Assembly: GCA_019359505.1 (NCBI GenBank)
Contig: JAHHHD010000016.1
Coordinates: 55,964 to 119,963, forward strand
Reading direction: 5' to 3'
DNA length: 64,000 nt
From: Drouetiella hepatica Uher 2000/2452
Lineage (GTDB): Bacteria > Cyanobacteriota > Cyanobacteriia > Elainellales > Elainellaceae
The notes beneath the pieces are model-generated. The model was not told the DNA's origin. It saw only the letters and a program-made list of their open reading frames with translations, and did not search any database. Below, piece after piece: positions 1 through 9,774 of this stretch (positions are counted from its first letter, which is position 1; each line of letters begins with the position of its first letter). The position numbers and the translations under genes were made by a program.

Positions 1-112
1 AGTTAGGAACGCCCACTCGCGCAAATCTACTGGTATGAGCACAACGATTCTGCTATGGTACGCTTGGGCACATTCGCAGCATTCTGTTCCTTAAGTTCTT
101 TTGGCAAAAATT

Positions 113-715
113 ATGACCAATCGATCGGAATCCTATTCTGTCCCTGCTGCCGTCAAGCGCGTTGCCGGAGCTTTTTGGCTTACAGGTTGGGCGAGTTTTT
201 GGGTGCAAATTATTCTGGCGTTTGTCTCGGCGCTCGTTTTGCTGTTTGCGGCTTCTGGGTTGGGCGTTAATTCGGCGGGCGGAACACAGGTTCCGGGGCA
301 GACTCCAATTGCCAGTGCAGAAACGGGGATCGGACTGGTGCTGGCTATCCTGGGGCTGCTATGCCTTTTTGTGGGTGCTTTTTGGGCTTTCCGCTACACG
401 CGCCTCTCTCGCAAGCTAAAAACACCTGACTCCCAGACTCGCCCTAAGCCGAAAGATTTGGTGCAATCTTTGCGCATAGGTCTGTTCATCAATTTAATTG
501 GGATGCTGCTCACTATCTTTGGCGCTCAGGCGATCGTTGGTTCTCTGGTGGGCAAATCCTTCTCCCAGGGCTTTGCCGTATTCTCCGGTAATTCTCTTCG
601 CTTCATCACGCCGCTGGATATTTTCTTGGTGCAGTCCAATACCAACACCATCATGGCGCACTTTGTGGGGCTGATCGCCACGCTATGGCTGCTGCAATGC
701 ATGAATCGCCAGTAG
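113..715 (+). CDS. DUF3611 family membrane protein
   Basis: A 200-residue integral membrane protein of the DUF3611 family found in cyanobacteria and plastids; its biochemical role is not known. Hydrophobic segments lie at about residues 25-50, 75-100, 125-150 and 180-198, separated by a basic, proline-rich loop near residues 105-120. A TTG codon at 101 would extend it by four residues, but the ATG at 113 is the better start. It ends one base before the convergent recQ stop, so the two genes have almost no spacer. Family assignment is by overall pattern recall; no catalytic motif is visible. Confidence 0.75.
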   Translation: MTNRSESYSVPAAVKRVAGAFWLTGWASFWVQIILAFVSALVLLFAASGLGVNSAGGTQVPGQTPIASAETGIGLVLAILGLLCLFVGAFWAFRYTRLSRKLKTPDSQTRPKPKDLVQSLRIGLFINLIGMLLTIFGAQAIVGSLVGKSFSQGFAVFSGNSLRFITPLDIFLVQSNTNTIMAHFVGLIATLWLLQCMNRQ

Positions 716-716
716 G

Positions 717-2189
717 TTAACTTCGGCTTTTGGTGCGACAGCGATCGCAGTGCTGACACCCTTTGATCTTCAAGTCTTCCGCCTCTTGGGCAAAGCCAAA
801 GGCTTGAAGCAGAAAACTCCAGCGGCATTCTTTAATCGTCAGATATTTTGCCATCTGCTGCGTGGCTTGAGATTGATTTAAGACCTGTGATTTGACAGCG
901 CGATCGATCCGGTAATGAAATGGATCTTCCCACTCTAGCTGTCCGGTACTGTGGAGTAGAGACAGGGCGATCGCACTATCTTTGAACTGTCGCGTCACGG
1001 CACTAATTTCTCCTCGATCGGGAAGCTGCCGCATAAGCTTTTGGGCGGTTTGCTGCTGTTTGTGCGTCTGATTTTGGAAGAACTGCTGGCGCTGTTTGTC
1101 AGCAGAATCGAGCCATCCCGTGGGTTCACTAATCAGGGTAAGGGCCTGCGATCGCTTGCCGTCTCGACCACCTCTCCCGACCTCCTGCACATATTCTGAC
1201 AGCAGCAGCGGCGCATGAAAATGCACAACCCACCGGACGTTTGGCTTATCGATCCCCATGCCGAAGGCGCTTGTGCAAACGACAAATTGCAGGGTTCCGG
1301 CGATCCAGGCGGATTCCATTTGGCGACGCTCTGCTGGACTGAGTCCGGCATGATAGGCTGCGGTCTGAAACCCCTGCTGCCTTAGCCAAACGGCAAGCTC
1401 TTCGCCATCGCGACGGGTGCGGACATAGACTAATCCCGACTGGCGATCGCCCCATTGAATAAACCGCAAAAGCTTTTGCCGTCGATCTCTGGGAGTCCAG
1501 GCAACCTGCACAGACAGATCTAGATTAGCTCGGTAGGGACTTTGTAGAAAAATTTGCGGCTTTTGCAGCTGCAAAACTTGTCGAATCGTTTGCTGGGCAT
1601 CAGGATCGGCAGTAGCGGTGAAGGCGGCGATCGCCATTCTGCCTCCGGGTTTGGCTTGCAGCAGCGCCGATCGCACTGCCCCCAGCCGCCGATATGCCGG
1701 ACGGAATGTGTCCCCCCACTGCACTAGACAATGCGCCTCATCGAGGATTAGCCCATTAATCTGCACTTCCGGTCGGATCAGCCGCTCCCAAACAGGGGCG
1801 CTCAGCAGCGTTTCTGGAGAAAGGTAAAGCAACCGCAGCTTTTGATGCTCGATCGCCCAGAGGGTTTGCTTGCGATCGCGGCTAGACAATTCGCTATGCA
1901 GCAGCGCAGCGGAAAAACGGCGCTGCTTTAGCTCCTGCACCTGATTCTCCATTAGGGCAACTAGGGGCGAAACCACAAGGGTAAGTCCTTGACTCAACAA
2001 AGCGGGAAGCTGAAAGCAAATGGACTTGCCGCCGCCCGTCGGCATGATTACCAGGGCATCTTGATGGCTTAGCAGCGCTTGGATAATCTCACCTTGAGGC
2101 GATCGAAAATCCTCATAACCCCAGATTTCTTTGAAGCGCTGACGAACGGTATACCAATCTACAGGTTGTTTAGGAAAGGGCAGATGCAT
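717..2189 (-). CDS. recQ: ATP-dependent DNA helicase, RecQ family
   Basis: A superfamily 2 3'-5' DNA helicase acting in recombination and fork repair. Counting from the ATG at 2189 (490 residues), Walker A (TGGGKS) lies near residues 51-56 and the DEAH box near 150-153, followed by the second RecA-like domain with the arginine-rich VGRGGRDG segment. The C-terminus keeps a zinc-binding region with Cys in KECRW and in GCQHCDRC. No HRDC domain follows, so it is a short RecQ. The frame is open to 2351 and would add 54 residues, but these do not look like helicase sequence and neither start has a good ribosome binding site. Confidence 0.9.
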   Translation of the reverse strand: MHLPFPKQPVDWYTVRQRFKEIWGYEDFRSPQGEIIQALLSHQDALVIMPTGGGKSICFQLPALLSQGLTLVVSPLVALMENQVQELKQRRFSAALLHSELSSRDRKQTLWAIEHQKLRLLYLSPETLLSAPVWERLIRPEVQINGLILDEAHCLVQWGDTFRPAYRRLGAVRSALLQAKPGGRMAIAAFTATADPDAQQTIRQVLQLQKPQIFLQSPYRANLDLSVQVAWTPRDRRQKLLRFIQWGDRQSGLVYVRTRRDGEELAVWLRQQGFQTAAYHAGLSPAERRQMESAWIAGTLQFVVCTSAFGMGIDKPNVRWVVHFHAPLLLSEYVQEVGRGGRDGKRSQALTLISEPTGWLDSADKQRQQFFQNQTHKQQQTAQKLMRQLPDRGEISAVTRQFKDSAIALSLLHSTGQLEWEDPFHYRIDRAVKSQVLNQSQATQQMAKYLTIKECRWSFLLQAFGFAQEAEDLKIKGCQHCDRCRTKSRS

Positions 2190-2916
2190 CCCTGATTCAT
2201 TGCAAAGCACTGCACTTAAGATGCCCAGGATTTGACCGGGCAGCACAGGGCTCACCTGAACGGCCACAAAAGTATATTGCGAAATGTGTCCGGAATCTCG
2301 CTCGCTACCTTCGTAGGCTGAAGGGATACGCATTGTAACGAAATTTTGCAAAAGCTGATGGTTCAGACTTTCAATTTATGACTACTTTTGTGACGGAAGT
2401 TACAGCGATCGTGAGGTCAATAAAGTATCGAATCGCCTGAAACATCCATGTCTAGGAGGTAAGCCACACTTCATGTTGTGAAATGTTGGCTAAAAAACAA
2501 CAGATTATCTCAATGTAAGTTTATTTAACTTAACATTGGGGGTATGCTAGTAGAGCACAAATAACTAGGTACATTTTCCTACCGACACATCAGCTATCGA
2601 TCTCAAGCCATGGCTTGATTTGTCCCTAACTGATTATTTTGTGGAATAGGTGCAAAGGTCACGCCTGATCTCAGGATTTCTAGCCTCAGGACTCATTGCC
2701 CTCAGACTACTGCCCGATTAACAGGTTTAGCGACGTCGCACTTTGTTCGCATCTTGCTTGACTCAAGCATGTGTTCAAACAAGTCCGAGAATGTTCAGCA
2801 TCTGACCTCCTCTTCAAGGTGGGTACACCTCTTCTACAGGGCACTGCTTCTCAAGCATCTCGCTCAGCAGACTGAACTCTCTACATCAACCAAACTTTAT
2901 TGGGTAGGCTCCCACT
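2190..2916. other. Intergenic region between recQ and ndhD
   Basis: Divergent spacer that must carry the promoters of recQ and ndhD. An AT-rich stretch near 2515-2560 includes TATGCT (about 2542), a possible -10 element, but no convincing -35 partner is seen. A 120-codon reading frame overlapping the ndhD start is judged non-coding. No repeat or RNA gene was recognised. Confidence 0.5.
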
Positions 2917-4521
2917 ATGACTGCACAGTTTCCTTGGCTTACGGTTCTCGTCCTCTTTCCACTACTGGCATCTTTGGCGATTCCCATCCTGCCGGACAAG
3001 TATGGAAAGACGGTTCGCTCCTATGCGCTGGGAGTAGGTTTAACAGAGTTTGCCCTCATTATCTACACCTTTTGGAAGCACTACACACTAGGCGATGCCG
3101 ACTTCCAACTGGTTGAGAACTATGCCTGGATTCCGCAAATTGGGCTGAACTGGTCTTTGGCGGTCGATGGTCTTTCGATGCCGCTCGTGATTCTGTCAGG
3201 ATTGGTGACGACGCTGGCGATCTTCGCCTCCTGGAAAATCACCTACAGACCTCGCCTGTTCTACTTTCTGATGCTGACGATGTACAGCGCTCAGATTGGG
3301 GTATTTCTGGCACAAGACCTGCTGCTGTTTTTCATTCTCTGGGAGCTAGAGCTGGTTCCGGTTTATCTGCTGATTGCCACTTGGGGCGGACAGCGCAGAC
3401 AGTACGCGGCAACCAAGTTTATTCTGTACACGGCGATCGCCTCAGTGTTTATCTTGGTAGCAGCTCTGGCAATGGCGTTCTACGGCGATACGGTTACGTT
3501 TAACATGCAGGAATTGGGAATGAAGGACTACTCCCTTTCCTTCGAGCTGCTGATGTATGCTGCATTCCTGATTGCCTTTGGCGTCAAGCTGCCTATCTTC
3601 CCGTTCCACACCTGGTTGCCCGACGCCCACAGTGAAGCTCCTGCACCCGTGTCGATGATTTTGGCGGGTGTGCTGCTAAAGATGGGTGGCTATGCACTCA
3701 TTCGTATCAATATTGAGATGCTGTCTAACGCTCATGTTTATTTCGCTCCCGTCTTAGCGGTTTTGGGTGCAGTGAGCGTTGTCTATGCCTCTCTGACGGC
3801 ATTTGCTCAAACGAACTTGAAGCGGCGACTGGCTTACTCCTCGATCGCCCACATGGGTTTTGTGCTGATTGGCATCTCTGCCTTTACGGAGCTGGGTTTG
3901 AGCGGTGCAGTATTGCAAATGGTTTCCCATGGCCTAATTGCCGCAACGCTGTTCTTCCTGGCGGGTGTTGCCTACGATCGCACTCACACGCTGATGATGG
4001 ACGAGATGGGCGGCATGGCAAAACAAATGCCGACCGTGTTTGCGCTGTTTACCGCAGGGTCAATGGCTTCTCTGGCGCTACCTGGCATGAGTGGTTTTGT
4101 TAGCGAAATTTCTGTGTTCCTGGGCTTCGCCACTAGCGATGCCTACAGCACAACCTTCAAGGTGGCGATCGTCTCCTTGGCGGCAGTGGGCGTAATTCTC
4201 TCTTCGATTTATCTGCTCTCAATGCTGCGAACCGTTTTCTACGGCGAAGAAAATGCTGCATTGTCCAATCTGACGCTGACCGATGCTAACCCACGGGAAG
4301 CGTTTATTGCCCTCTGCCTGCTGATTCCCATCATTGGTATCGGTGTCTATCCCAAGCTAGCAACCCAAACCTATGATGCTAAAACGGTCGAGGTTGCCGC
4401 TCAGGTGCGTCAAGTGCTGCCCGTGCTGGCAGAGCAGCCGCTGGATCAGTTCAAGCGCTCTGTGATTGCCTCCCCGGCGATCGGGGCAGATGTAAGAAAT
4501 TTGATTAGTGCGGTAGACTAA
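2917..4521 (+). CDS. ndhD: NAD(P)H-quinone oxidoreductase subunit 4 (NdhD)
   Basis: Proton-pumping antiporter-like subunit of the thylakoid NDH-1 complex, used in respiration, cyclic electron flow and, depending on the paralogue, CO2 uptake. The 534 residues form the usual run of about fourteen hydrophobic helices. Family hallmarks are the [14 protein letters not shown] segment with its conserved membrane Glu, the [15 protein letters not shown] motif, and [11 protein letters not shown] with the conserved Lys and His region. Similarity to NdhD1, the respiratory/cyclic form, is my impression; paralogue choice is less certain than the family. It is followed by a hairpin terminator and stands alone, as is usual for cyanobacterial ndhD. 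Confidence 0.93.
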   Translation: MTAQFPWLTVLVLFPLLASLAIPILPDKYGKTVRSYALGVGLTEFALIIYTFWKHYTLGDADFQLVENYAWIPQIGLNWSLAVDGLSMPLVILSGLVTTLAIFASWKITYRPRLFYFLMLTMYSAQIGVFLAQDLLLFFILWELELVPVYLLIATWGGQRRQYAATKFILYTAIASVFILVAALAMAFYGDTVTFNMQELGMKDYSLSFELLMYAAFLIAFGVKLPIFPFHTWLPDAHSEAPAPVSMILAGVLLKMGGYALIRINIEMLSNAHVYFAPVLAVLGAVSVVYASLTAFAQTNLKRRLAYSSIAHMGFVLIGISAFTELGLSGAVLQMVSHGLIAATLFFLAGVAYDRTHTLMMDEMGGMAKQMPTVFALFTAGSMASLALPGMSGFVSEISVFLGFATSDAYSTTFKVAIVSLAAVGVILSSIYLLSMLRTVFYGEENAALSNLTLTDANPREAFIALCLLIPIIGIGVYPKLATQTYDAKTVEVAAQVRQVLPVLAEQPLDQFKRSVIASPAIGADVRNLISAVD

Positions 4522-4557
4522 CGCCCCTTGAGTGAGCTGGATCTATTTGAATTTCTT

Positions 4558-4592
4558 AGGGGGCGTGGCAGTACCATGCCCCCTAGAATCTT
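4558..4592 (+). terminator. Hairpin terminator after ndhD
   Basis: An 11-bp stem (4558-4568 with 4574-4584, one G-T pair) closes a 5-nt loop and is followed by AGAATCTTT. It lies 37 bases after the ndhD stop and separates ndhD from the next gene. The T-run is short, so termination efficiency is uncertain. Confidence 0.6.
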
Positions 4593-4613
4593 TAAAGCAC
4601 TATTTTTAATTCG

Positions 4614-5507
4614 ATGGCGTTGAATGTGTCTTTTCTTCAGGACTTCTGGACTCAGAGCGCTCTGTTTTGGAACAATGCGTCCTCCCTGCTAAAAGTGCTG
4701 CTGTTTTTTGCGGTCTGGCTAGGATGCTGGCTCCCGATCGCCTTGCCCATCGCCATAGCCGTAAAATGGCAACCGGCACAGCCCATCACACTTTCCCAAA
4801 AACTGCCGCTGCTGGCCTCTCTGTACCTGATTGCGCCTTTGCTCATAGGAGGAAGTTCAGCTCTAACCGGGGAAACCTTTGCACATTTAGGTTTGCCTTG
4901 GCAGATTGGCGTCATGCGATCGCTAGGATTAGGGCTAGGCATAGGGGCGATCGGGTTACTGAGCGCGTTTGCGCTGCAAAGGTGCTGGGGCTGGCTAGAG
5001 GCTTCTGCTCCCCTATCCCTAAAGACAGCCCGTACGGTATTTCTGACCCTGCTGTTGGGGTTAGGGGTTGGCGGCGTGGAGGAGCTGGTCTTCCGGGGCT
5101 TTTTGCTCAATCAGCTACGGCAAGACTATTCGATTGGGTGGGCTGGGGCGATCGCCAGCCTCATTTTTGCCCTACTACATCTTGTCTGGGAAGGTCGGCA
5201 AAACCTGCCTCAGATGCCCGGACTCTGGCTAATGGGCATAGCTCTGGTGCTGGCTCGCAGCGTGGATGGCGGCAATCTCGGTCTAGCCTGGGGGCTGCAC
5301 GCTGGCTGGATCTGGGCAATCGCTAGTCTAGACAGTTTGCAAGTCCTTCGCTACACAGGACGGGTGCCTGAGTGGATAACGGGTTGGGGAGGGCAGCCCT
5401 TGGCAGGAGCGATCGGCGTGGTCTTTATGGGTCTAGTGGCGACAGTTATGACCCTACTGCTCCAAAGCTCCACAGAGTTCCGTATATTTGAAGGGGGTTC
5501 ACTGTAG
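4614..5507 (+). CDS. CPBP family intramembrane metalloprotease
   Basis: Membrane protein of the CPBP (CaaX protease and bacteriocin-processing, Abi) family, a glutamate-dependent intramembrane endopeptidase. In 297 residues it carries the three family motifs: EE at 156-157 with Arg161, His189 in ALLHLVW, and His229 in WGLHAGW. Eight hydrophobic segments are apparent. Its substrate is unknown; cyanobacterial members are mostly uncharacterised. The stop codon TAG at 5505-5507 forms part of the ribosome binding site of the following tatA-like gene, so the two are probably cotranscribed and coupled. Confidence 0.87.
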   Translation: MALNVSFLQDFWTQSALFWNNASSLLKVLLFFAVWLGCWLPIALPIAIAVKWQPAQPITLSQKLPLLASLYLIAPLLIGGSSALTGETFAHLGLPWQIGVMRSLGLGLGIGAIGLLSAFALQRCWGWLEASAPLSLKTARTVFLTLLLGLGVGGVEELVFRGFLLNQLRQDYSIGWAGAIASLIFALLHLVWEGRQNLPQMPGLWLMGIALVLARSVDGGNLGLAWGLHAGWIWAIASLDSLQVLRYTGRVPEWITGWGGQPLAGAIGVVFMGLVATVMTLLLQSSTEFRIFEGGSL

Positions 5508-5517
5508 GAGACTGCCG

Positions 5518-5706
5518 ATGTTTGGTTTAGGTTGGCCGGAATTGGGTCTGATTGCGATCGCTGCCGTTTTGGTTTTTGGTCCTAAAAAAATTCCAGAGCT
5601 AGGCAATGCTCTGGGTAAGACTTTGCGGGGGTTTAAGGAAGAAATGAATAAGCCTGACGAGGAAACGGCGAAGCTTGACGGGCAGGAGGATGAGAATAAA
5701 AGCTAG
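5518..5706 (+). CDS. tatA: Twin-arginine translocase subunit, TatA/TatE family
   Basis: Small pore-forming subunit of the Tat system, which exports folded proteins across the thylakoid or plasma membrane. The 62 residues begin at the ATG at 5518: an N-terminal helix with the conserved Glu of GWPELG, the FGPKKIPELG hinge, an amphipathic helix (GNALGKTLRGFKEEM) and a short acidic tail. The ribosome binding site TAGGAG (5505-5510) sits 7 bases upstream and overlaps the stop of the preceding gene. An upstream in-frame start at 5488 would add residues that do not look like TatA. Confidence 0.93.
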   Translation: MFGLGWPELGLIAIAAVLVFGPKKIPELGNALGKTLRGFKEEMNKPDEETAKLDGQEDENKS

Positions 5707-5710
5707 AAGC

Positions 5711-5765
<55 letters not shown>

Positions 5766-5766
5766 G

Positions 5767-8493
5767 CTAACCCCCTGACTGAGCGTAAGATTCCACATTC
5801 ACAGACGACACACCCACAGAGCCATTGCCGTTTTCCATCATCAGGCTTTGGGGCTGAACGTTGGCAGGTAGGTTGAGATCATCCTGAGGATTGCGGGCTT
5901 TGATGAGGTCGATCGCCCGATTGACGCTTTCAGGGAAAATCACGACCAGGCTGCCTTGGGGAGCTTGATCCAGCGCTATGTTGACTGCCTCAGTCTCATC
6001 CAATATCGTTTCATAGCGAGCGGCGCTGCCCGCCGATTCAATGCCTTCAATAATCAATCGGGAAGCGTCTCCCCTAGGGCGACCTCGATTGTCATAATCT
6101 TCTTTGACAATGATGCGATCGAAAATTCCGGCAGAGAGCTTGCCCAAGGTGACAAAGTCCTCATCGCGTCGATCGCCCGGTCCACCCACCACACCAATGC
6201 GATCGCCTGTCCAGTTGCGGATAAATTCGCCCAGCGCCTCATAGCTGTGGGGATTATGAGCATAATCCACCATGGCGTGAAACTGCCCCAAATTAAATAG
6301 GTTCATCCGCCCTGGGGTCTGACCGACCGAAGCCTGGAAGGTTGCCAGCGCTGTGCGGATGTACTCAATCTTCACGCCATGGGCAAAGGCTGCCAGACTG
6401 GCTGCTAAAGCATTGGCAATCATAAAGGGAGCGCGTCCACCCATGGTTAGCGGCACGTTTACCGCCTGCTCAATCCGCAGCGTCCAGTCGCCCTTCAGGA
6501 TAGACAGGTAGCCATTTTCGTAGACGGCTGCCAGTCCGCCCTGCTGAGTATGGCTACGAATCAATTCGCTATCAGGGTTCATTGAGAAGTAGGCGACTTG
6601 TGCCTGTACCCGTGCCGCCATCGCTGCCACCAGCGGATCGTCAGCATTGAGGATAGCGTAACCGTTGGGTCGGGTGCTCTCTACTACGATGCTCTTGAGG
6701 TGCGCCAAGTCTTCCACCGTATCAATGTCGCCAATGCCCAAGTGATCGGCAGCAACGTTTAGGACAATGCCAATATCGCACTGGTCAAAGCCCAAGCCCG
6801 ATCGCAGAATCCCCCCTCTTGCCGTCTCTAGCACCGCTACCTCAACCGTTGGGTCATTGAGAATTACCTGAGCGCTTTGAGGTCCGGTCGTGTCGCCTTG
6901 CTCGACCAGATAGCCGCCAATATAGATGCCATCTGTCGTGGTATAGCCGACAATCTGCCCCGTCCGCTTCATGATGTGCGCCAGCAGCCGCGTCGTCGTA
7001 GTTTTGCCATTGGTGCCCGTGAGCGCCAGAATCGGAATTCGGGTGGGGGTACCCGGTGGAAACAGCATGTCTAGCACGGGTTCTGCCACGTTGCGCGGAA
7101 TGCCTTCACTGGGGCAAAAGTGCATTCGGAAGCCGGGAGCCGCATTTACCTCCACGATGACACCGTTGGTATCTCGCAGGGGTCGAGAGATATCTTCAGT
7201 GACAACATCAATTCCGGCAATATCCAGCCCCATAATTTTACCGATTCGCTGAAACAGCCAGATATTCTCTGGGTGAACTTCATCGGTGCGATCGATCGCA
7301 ATCCCGCCTGTACTAAGGTTTGCAGTCGCCTTGAGATAACAAATGTCTCCCTTGCCGAGCACAGTGTCTAGAGCATAGCCTTGGCGATCGAGCAGTTCCC
7401 AGGACGTGCGATCGAGTTCGATACGGGTCAGGATATTCTCATGTCCGTCACCCCGGCGCGGGTCGCGATTCGTTTCTTCAATGAGCTGATCGATCGTCGA
7501 GATCCCATCCCCAACCACATGAGCCGGAACCCTCTCCGCAACTGCCACCAACTTGCCGTTGACCACCAGCACCCGATGATCTTGCCCCGTGTAGAAGCGC
7601 TCGACAATAACGCCTTTAGACACTTCTCTGGCGGCATCGTAAGCCTCTTCCGCCAGCTCTAGATGATTGATGTTAATGGTAATGCCACGTCCGTGGTTGC
7701 CGTCTAGAGGCTTAATGACAATCGGGTATCCGCCCACATCTTCGATCGCCTGCTCCAGCTCATCTAGGTAGTGAATCACCGTCCCTTTGGGCACCGGAAC
7801 GCCTGCATCTCCTAAAACTCGCTTCGTTCCTTCTTTATCGGAAGCCAGCTCAACGCCCAAAATGCTTGTCTTGCTGCTAAGAGTTGCTTGAATCCGCTTT
7901 TGATAAATACCGTGACCCATCTGAATAATTGCTCTGGCACTGAGCTGCGACCACGGAATACCGCGGATTTCCGCCTCTCTGACGATGCATTCTGTACTGG
8001 GGCCTAGGGAAGCCTGGGCACCAAAGTCACGCAGGTCAGCAAGGTCTTGCTTCAACTCTTCTAAAGAGTAGCTACCTGTACTCACAATACTTTGGCAGAG
8101 CCGAACAGCTGCCCTCGCCGCATAGCGTCCAGCCTGCTCATCCACATATTCAAACACGACCTGATACACACCTGTATCAGAGGTTTCGCGGGTGCGCCCG
8201 AAGCCGACTGGCATTCCAGCAAGCGTTTGCAGCTCTAGCGCCACATGCTCAACAACATGTCCCATCAGCGTCCCTTCCTGTACCCGACTGAGGAACCCTC
8301 CCCGCTGTCCTAACGAACAGAAGTGCTCGACTAAACTGGGTAAAACTTCTGCCAACCCTGCGTAAAAGCCAGGAATTTCGTTGGAAAACCGCCCAGTCAG
8401 ATCTTCAAGATCGAGACGGATGACGATTAATTTTTTGTAGCGGATACTCCAGTAATTGGGACCGCGCAGCGTTAGGGTTTTGAGGATTTGCAT
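5767..8493 (-). CDS. cphA: Cyanophycin synthetase CphA
   Basis: Makes the nitrogen and carbon storage polymer multi-L-arginyl-poly-L-aspartate from Asp and Arg with ATP. The 908 residues have the standard layout: an N-terminal domain (1-160), an ATP-grasp domain at about 210-470 with the KPLDGNHGRG loop at 261-270, and a Mur-ligase-like C-terminal domain with P-loop GTNGKTTTT at 493-501 and the later DYAHNPHSYEAL segment. Length is slightly above the usual 870-900 because of a low-complexity Asn/Gly/Ser tail. It lies downstream of cphB on the same strand, the common cph order, separated by 432 bases, so a separate promoter is possible. Confidence 0.97.
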   Translation of the reverse strand: MQILKTLTLRGPNYWSIRYKKLIVIRLDLEDLTGRFSNEIPGFYAGLAEVLPSLVEHFCSLGQRGGFLSRVQEGTLMGHVVEHVALELQTLAGMPVGFGRTRETSDTGVYQVVFEYVDEQAGRYAARAAVRLCQSIVSTGSYSLEELKQDLADLRDFGAQASLGPSTECIVREAEIRGIPWSQLSARAIIQMGHGIYQKRIQATLSSKTSILGVELASDKEGTKRVLGDAGVPVPKGTVIHYLDELEQAIEDVGGYPIVIKPLDGNHGRGITININHLELAEEAYDAAREVSKGVIVERFYTGQDHRVLVVNGKLVAVAERVPAHVVGDGISTIDQLIEETNRDPRRGDGHENILTRIELDRTSWELLDRQGYALDTVLGKGDICYLKATANLSTGGIAIDRTDEVHPENIWLFQRIGKIMGLDIAGIDVVTEDISRPLRDTNGVIVEVNAAPGFRMHFCPSEGIPRNVAEPVLDMLFPPGTPTRIPILALTGTNGKTTTTRLLAHIMKRTGQIVGYTTTDGIYIGGYLVEQGDTTGPQSAQVILNDPTVEVAVLETARGGILRSGLGFDQCDIGIVLNVAADHLGIGDIDTVEDLAHLKSIVVESTRPNGYAILNADDPLVAAMAARVQAQVAYFSMNPDSELIRSHTQQGGLAAVYENGYLSILKGDWTLRIEQAVNVPLTMGGRAPFMIANALAASLAAFAHGVKIEYIRTALATFQASVGQTPGRMNLFNLGQFHAMVDYAHNPHSYEALGEFIRNWTGDRIGVVGGPGDRRDEDFVTLGKLSAGIFDRIIVKEDYDNRGRPRGDASRLIIEGIESAGSAARYETILDETEAVNIALDQAPQGSLVVIFPESVNRAIDLIKARNPQDDLNLPANVQPQSLMMENGNGSVGVSSVNVESYAQSGG

Positions 8494-8565
8494 AACAAGA
8501 TCAGAGCGTCATAGGGCTATGGAGCAGAAAGCAGTATTCGTCTAGTCTTGAGCTTAGGTACACCT

Positions 8566-8590
8566 TAAAAAGTTCGTGACGAACTTTTTA
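8566..8590. promoter_or_regulatory. 25-bp palindrome upstream of cphA, possible operator
   Basis: TAAAAAGTTCGT (8566-8577) is repeated in inverted orientation at 8579-8590 with one central base. It lies 73 bases upstream of the cphA start. A one-base centre suits a dimeric repressor site better than an RNA hairpin. The binding protein is unknown. Confidence 0.45.
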
Positions 8591-8790
8591 GAGATGCTGT
8601 AAGAACTTCGCGGCACTGAACCCGTAGTCCAGTGGCTTTGAACTTTGGCTAGATTTTGAAGATCTACGCCCAAACTTAAATGAACTAAACAACCCGGATA
8701 TGCTACTAGGGTATACTAGCCTGTCAAAATTTTTAGAGTCGTGCGTTACTAGCTAAAGCTATAGATCAACGATCGCCAATCCCGCAAAAC

Positions 8791-8816
8791 ACATTGCCTC
8801 GATACATTGCCTCGAT
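8791..8816. repeat. Tandem 13-bp repeat, two copies
   Basis: ACATTGCCTCGAT occurs twice in exact tandem (8791-8803 and 8804-8816) between cphB and cphA. Confidence 0.8.
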
Positions 8817-8925
8817 CAATTTAGGCGTTGCTGATTCCTCTAAGAATGTTTGAGAGCAGCGCTTCTCGCCGTTTTCAAACATTTATACTCAGATTTAAGC
8901 ATCGCCTCAATTCAAGCGAACAGGT

Positions 8926-9774
8926 TTAGGGAGATGAAACCATCTGACGCTTGTGGAGGTCATAGCGATCGCCATGACTCAAGATATGCAGACGCAGGTT
9001 ATGAATGCTGAGCGGATCGGTATCGCCAACATGGGGATAGTTGGTGTAAGACGATTCGCCTGGGTCAATAATAGTCACCGTACCTTTACCAATCACTTGA
9101 AAAGTACCGTTATTTTCAAACATAGCGCAAGTATCTTCATCAATGCCGATCGCTAGCTTGTCCATATTGGAAGCGACAGCGCTGAGCAATCGCGCCATGC
9201 GGTTCCGATTATGGAAATGTTGATCAACTACCACCTCCGGAATAATGCCCAAACCTATGGTCATATCTACTAGAGAGCGATTCGGCGATTCACCGCTGCC
9301 TCCTCCCGCGATCATTTGCTGCCCCATGACGGCTGCCCCTGCGCTGGTGCCCGCCAACGTAATTTCGCCTAGTCTGGCACGGGTGCGTACACATTCCATA
9401 ATGGGCGTATCTGAGAGCAGCCCACAGAGCCGAAGCTGATCCCCGCCTGTCATAAAGACCCCTGTGCAGTCTTCAATGAAAGCCTGCCACTCAGGGTTGG
9501 AGCCATGCTCTCGCTCGCGGATGTCTACGACCTCGATCGCCTTAGCACCCATCTCTTCAAAAATGGTGACATATCGGCTCCCGGTTGCAGCTGGCTCTCG
9601 TGAGGCAGAGGGGATAATAGCAATGCGGGCATCGGCTCCGCCACAGCGCTGAAAGAAAGTTTGGAGGATAATCCGTCCGTGAAGTTTGTCTTCGGCTCCG
9701 CCAATGACCATGACGGCGGTTTTTGTGAGCTGGGGCATCCTTTGCTGAAGAAGTCTAGGGTCGAGTTGCAGCAT
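8926..9774 (-). CDS. cphB: Cyanophycinase CphB
   Basis: Cytoplasmic serine exopeptidase of family S51 that releases beta-Asp-Arg dipeptides from cyanophycin. Counting from the ATG at 9774 (282 residues), the nucleophile elbow GTSAGAA places the catalytic Ser near residue 144; VIGGAED near the N-terminus and FMTGGDQLRL are further family signatures. The frame extends upstream to 9852 for 26 more residues that do not resemble CphB, so the internal ATG giving MLQLDP is preferred; family members are about 270-290 residues. The gene sits upstream of cphA on the same strand, as in most cyanobacteria. Confidence 0.95.
   Translation of the reverse strand: MLQLDPRLLQQRMPQLTKTAVMVIGGAEDKLHGRIILQTFFQRCGGADARIAIIPSASREPAATGSRYVTIFEEMGAKAIEVVDIREREHGSNPEWQAFIEDCTGVFMTGGDQLRLCGLLSDTPIMECVRTRARLGEITLAGTSAGAAVMGQQMIAGGGSGESPNRSLVDMTIGLGIIPEVVVDQHFHNRNRMARLLSAVASNMDKLAIGIDEDTCAMFENNGTFQVIGKGTVTIIDPGESSYTNYPHVGDTDPLSIHNLRLHILSHGDRYDLHKRQMVSSP

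Larger units (their letters stand above)
8494..8925. other. Intergenic region between cphB and cphA
   Basis: Contains a 25-bp near-perfect palindrome (8566-8590), a tandem 13-bp repeat (8791-8816) and a region with GGGTATACTAG near 8708-8720 that could be promoter sequence. No NtcA-type GTA-N8-TAC box was found by eye. No coding frame or RNA gene was recognised. Confidence 0.5.

Noticed and set aside
2754..3116. 120-codon frame before ndhD
   Set aside because: Overlaps the ndhD start, has no ribosome binding site and no protein-like features.
4667..5326. 219-codon open frame overlapping the CPBP gene
   Set aside because: Alternative frame of a motif-bearing gene; Arg/Gly/Ala-rich composition typical of a shadow frame.
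8494..8925. NtcA box controlling cphA
   Set aside because: No GTA-N8-TAC sequence found by eye in the region.
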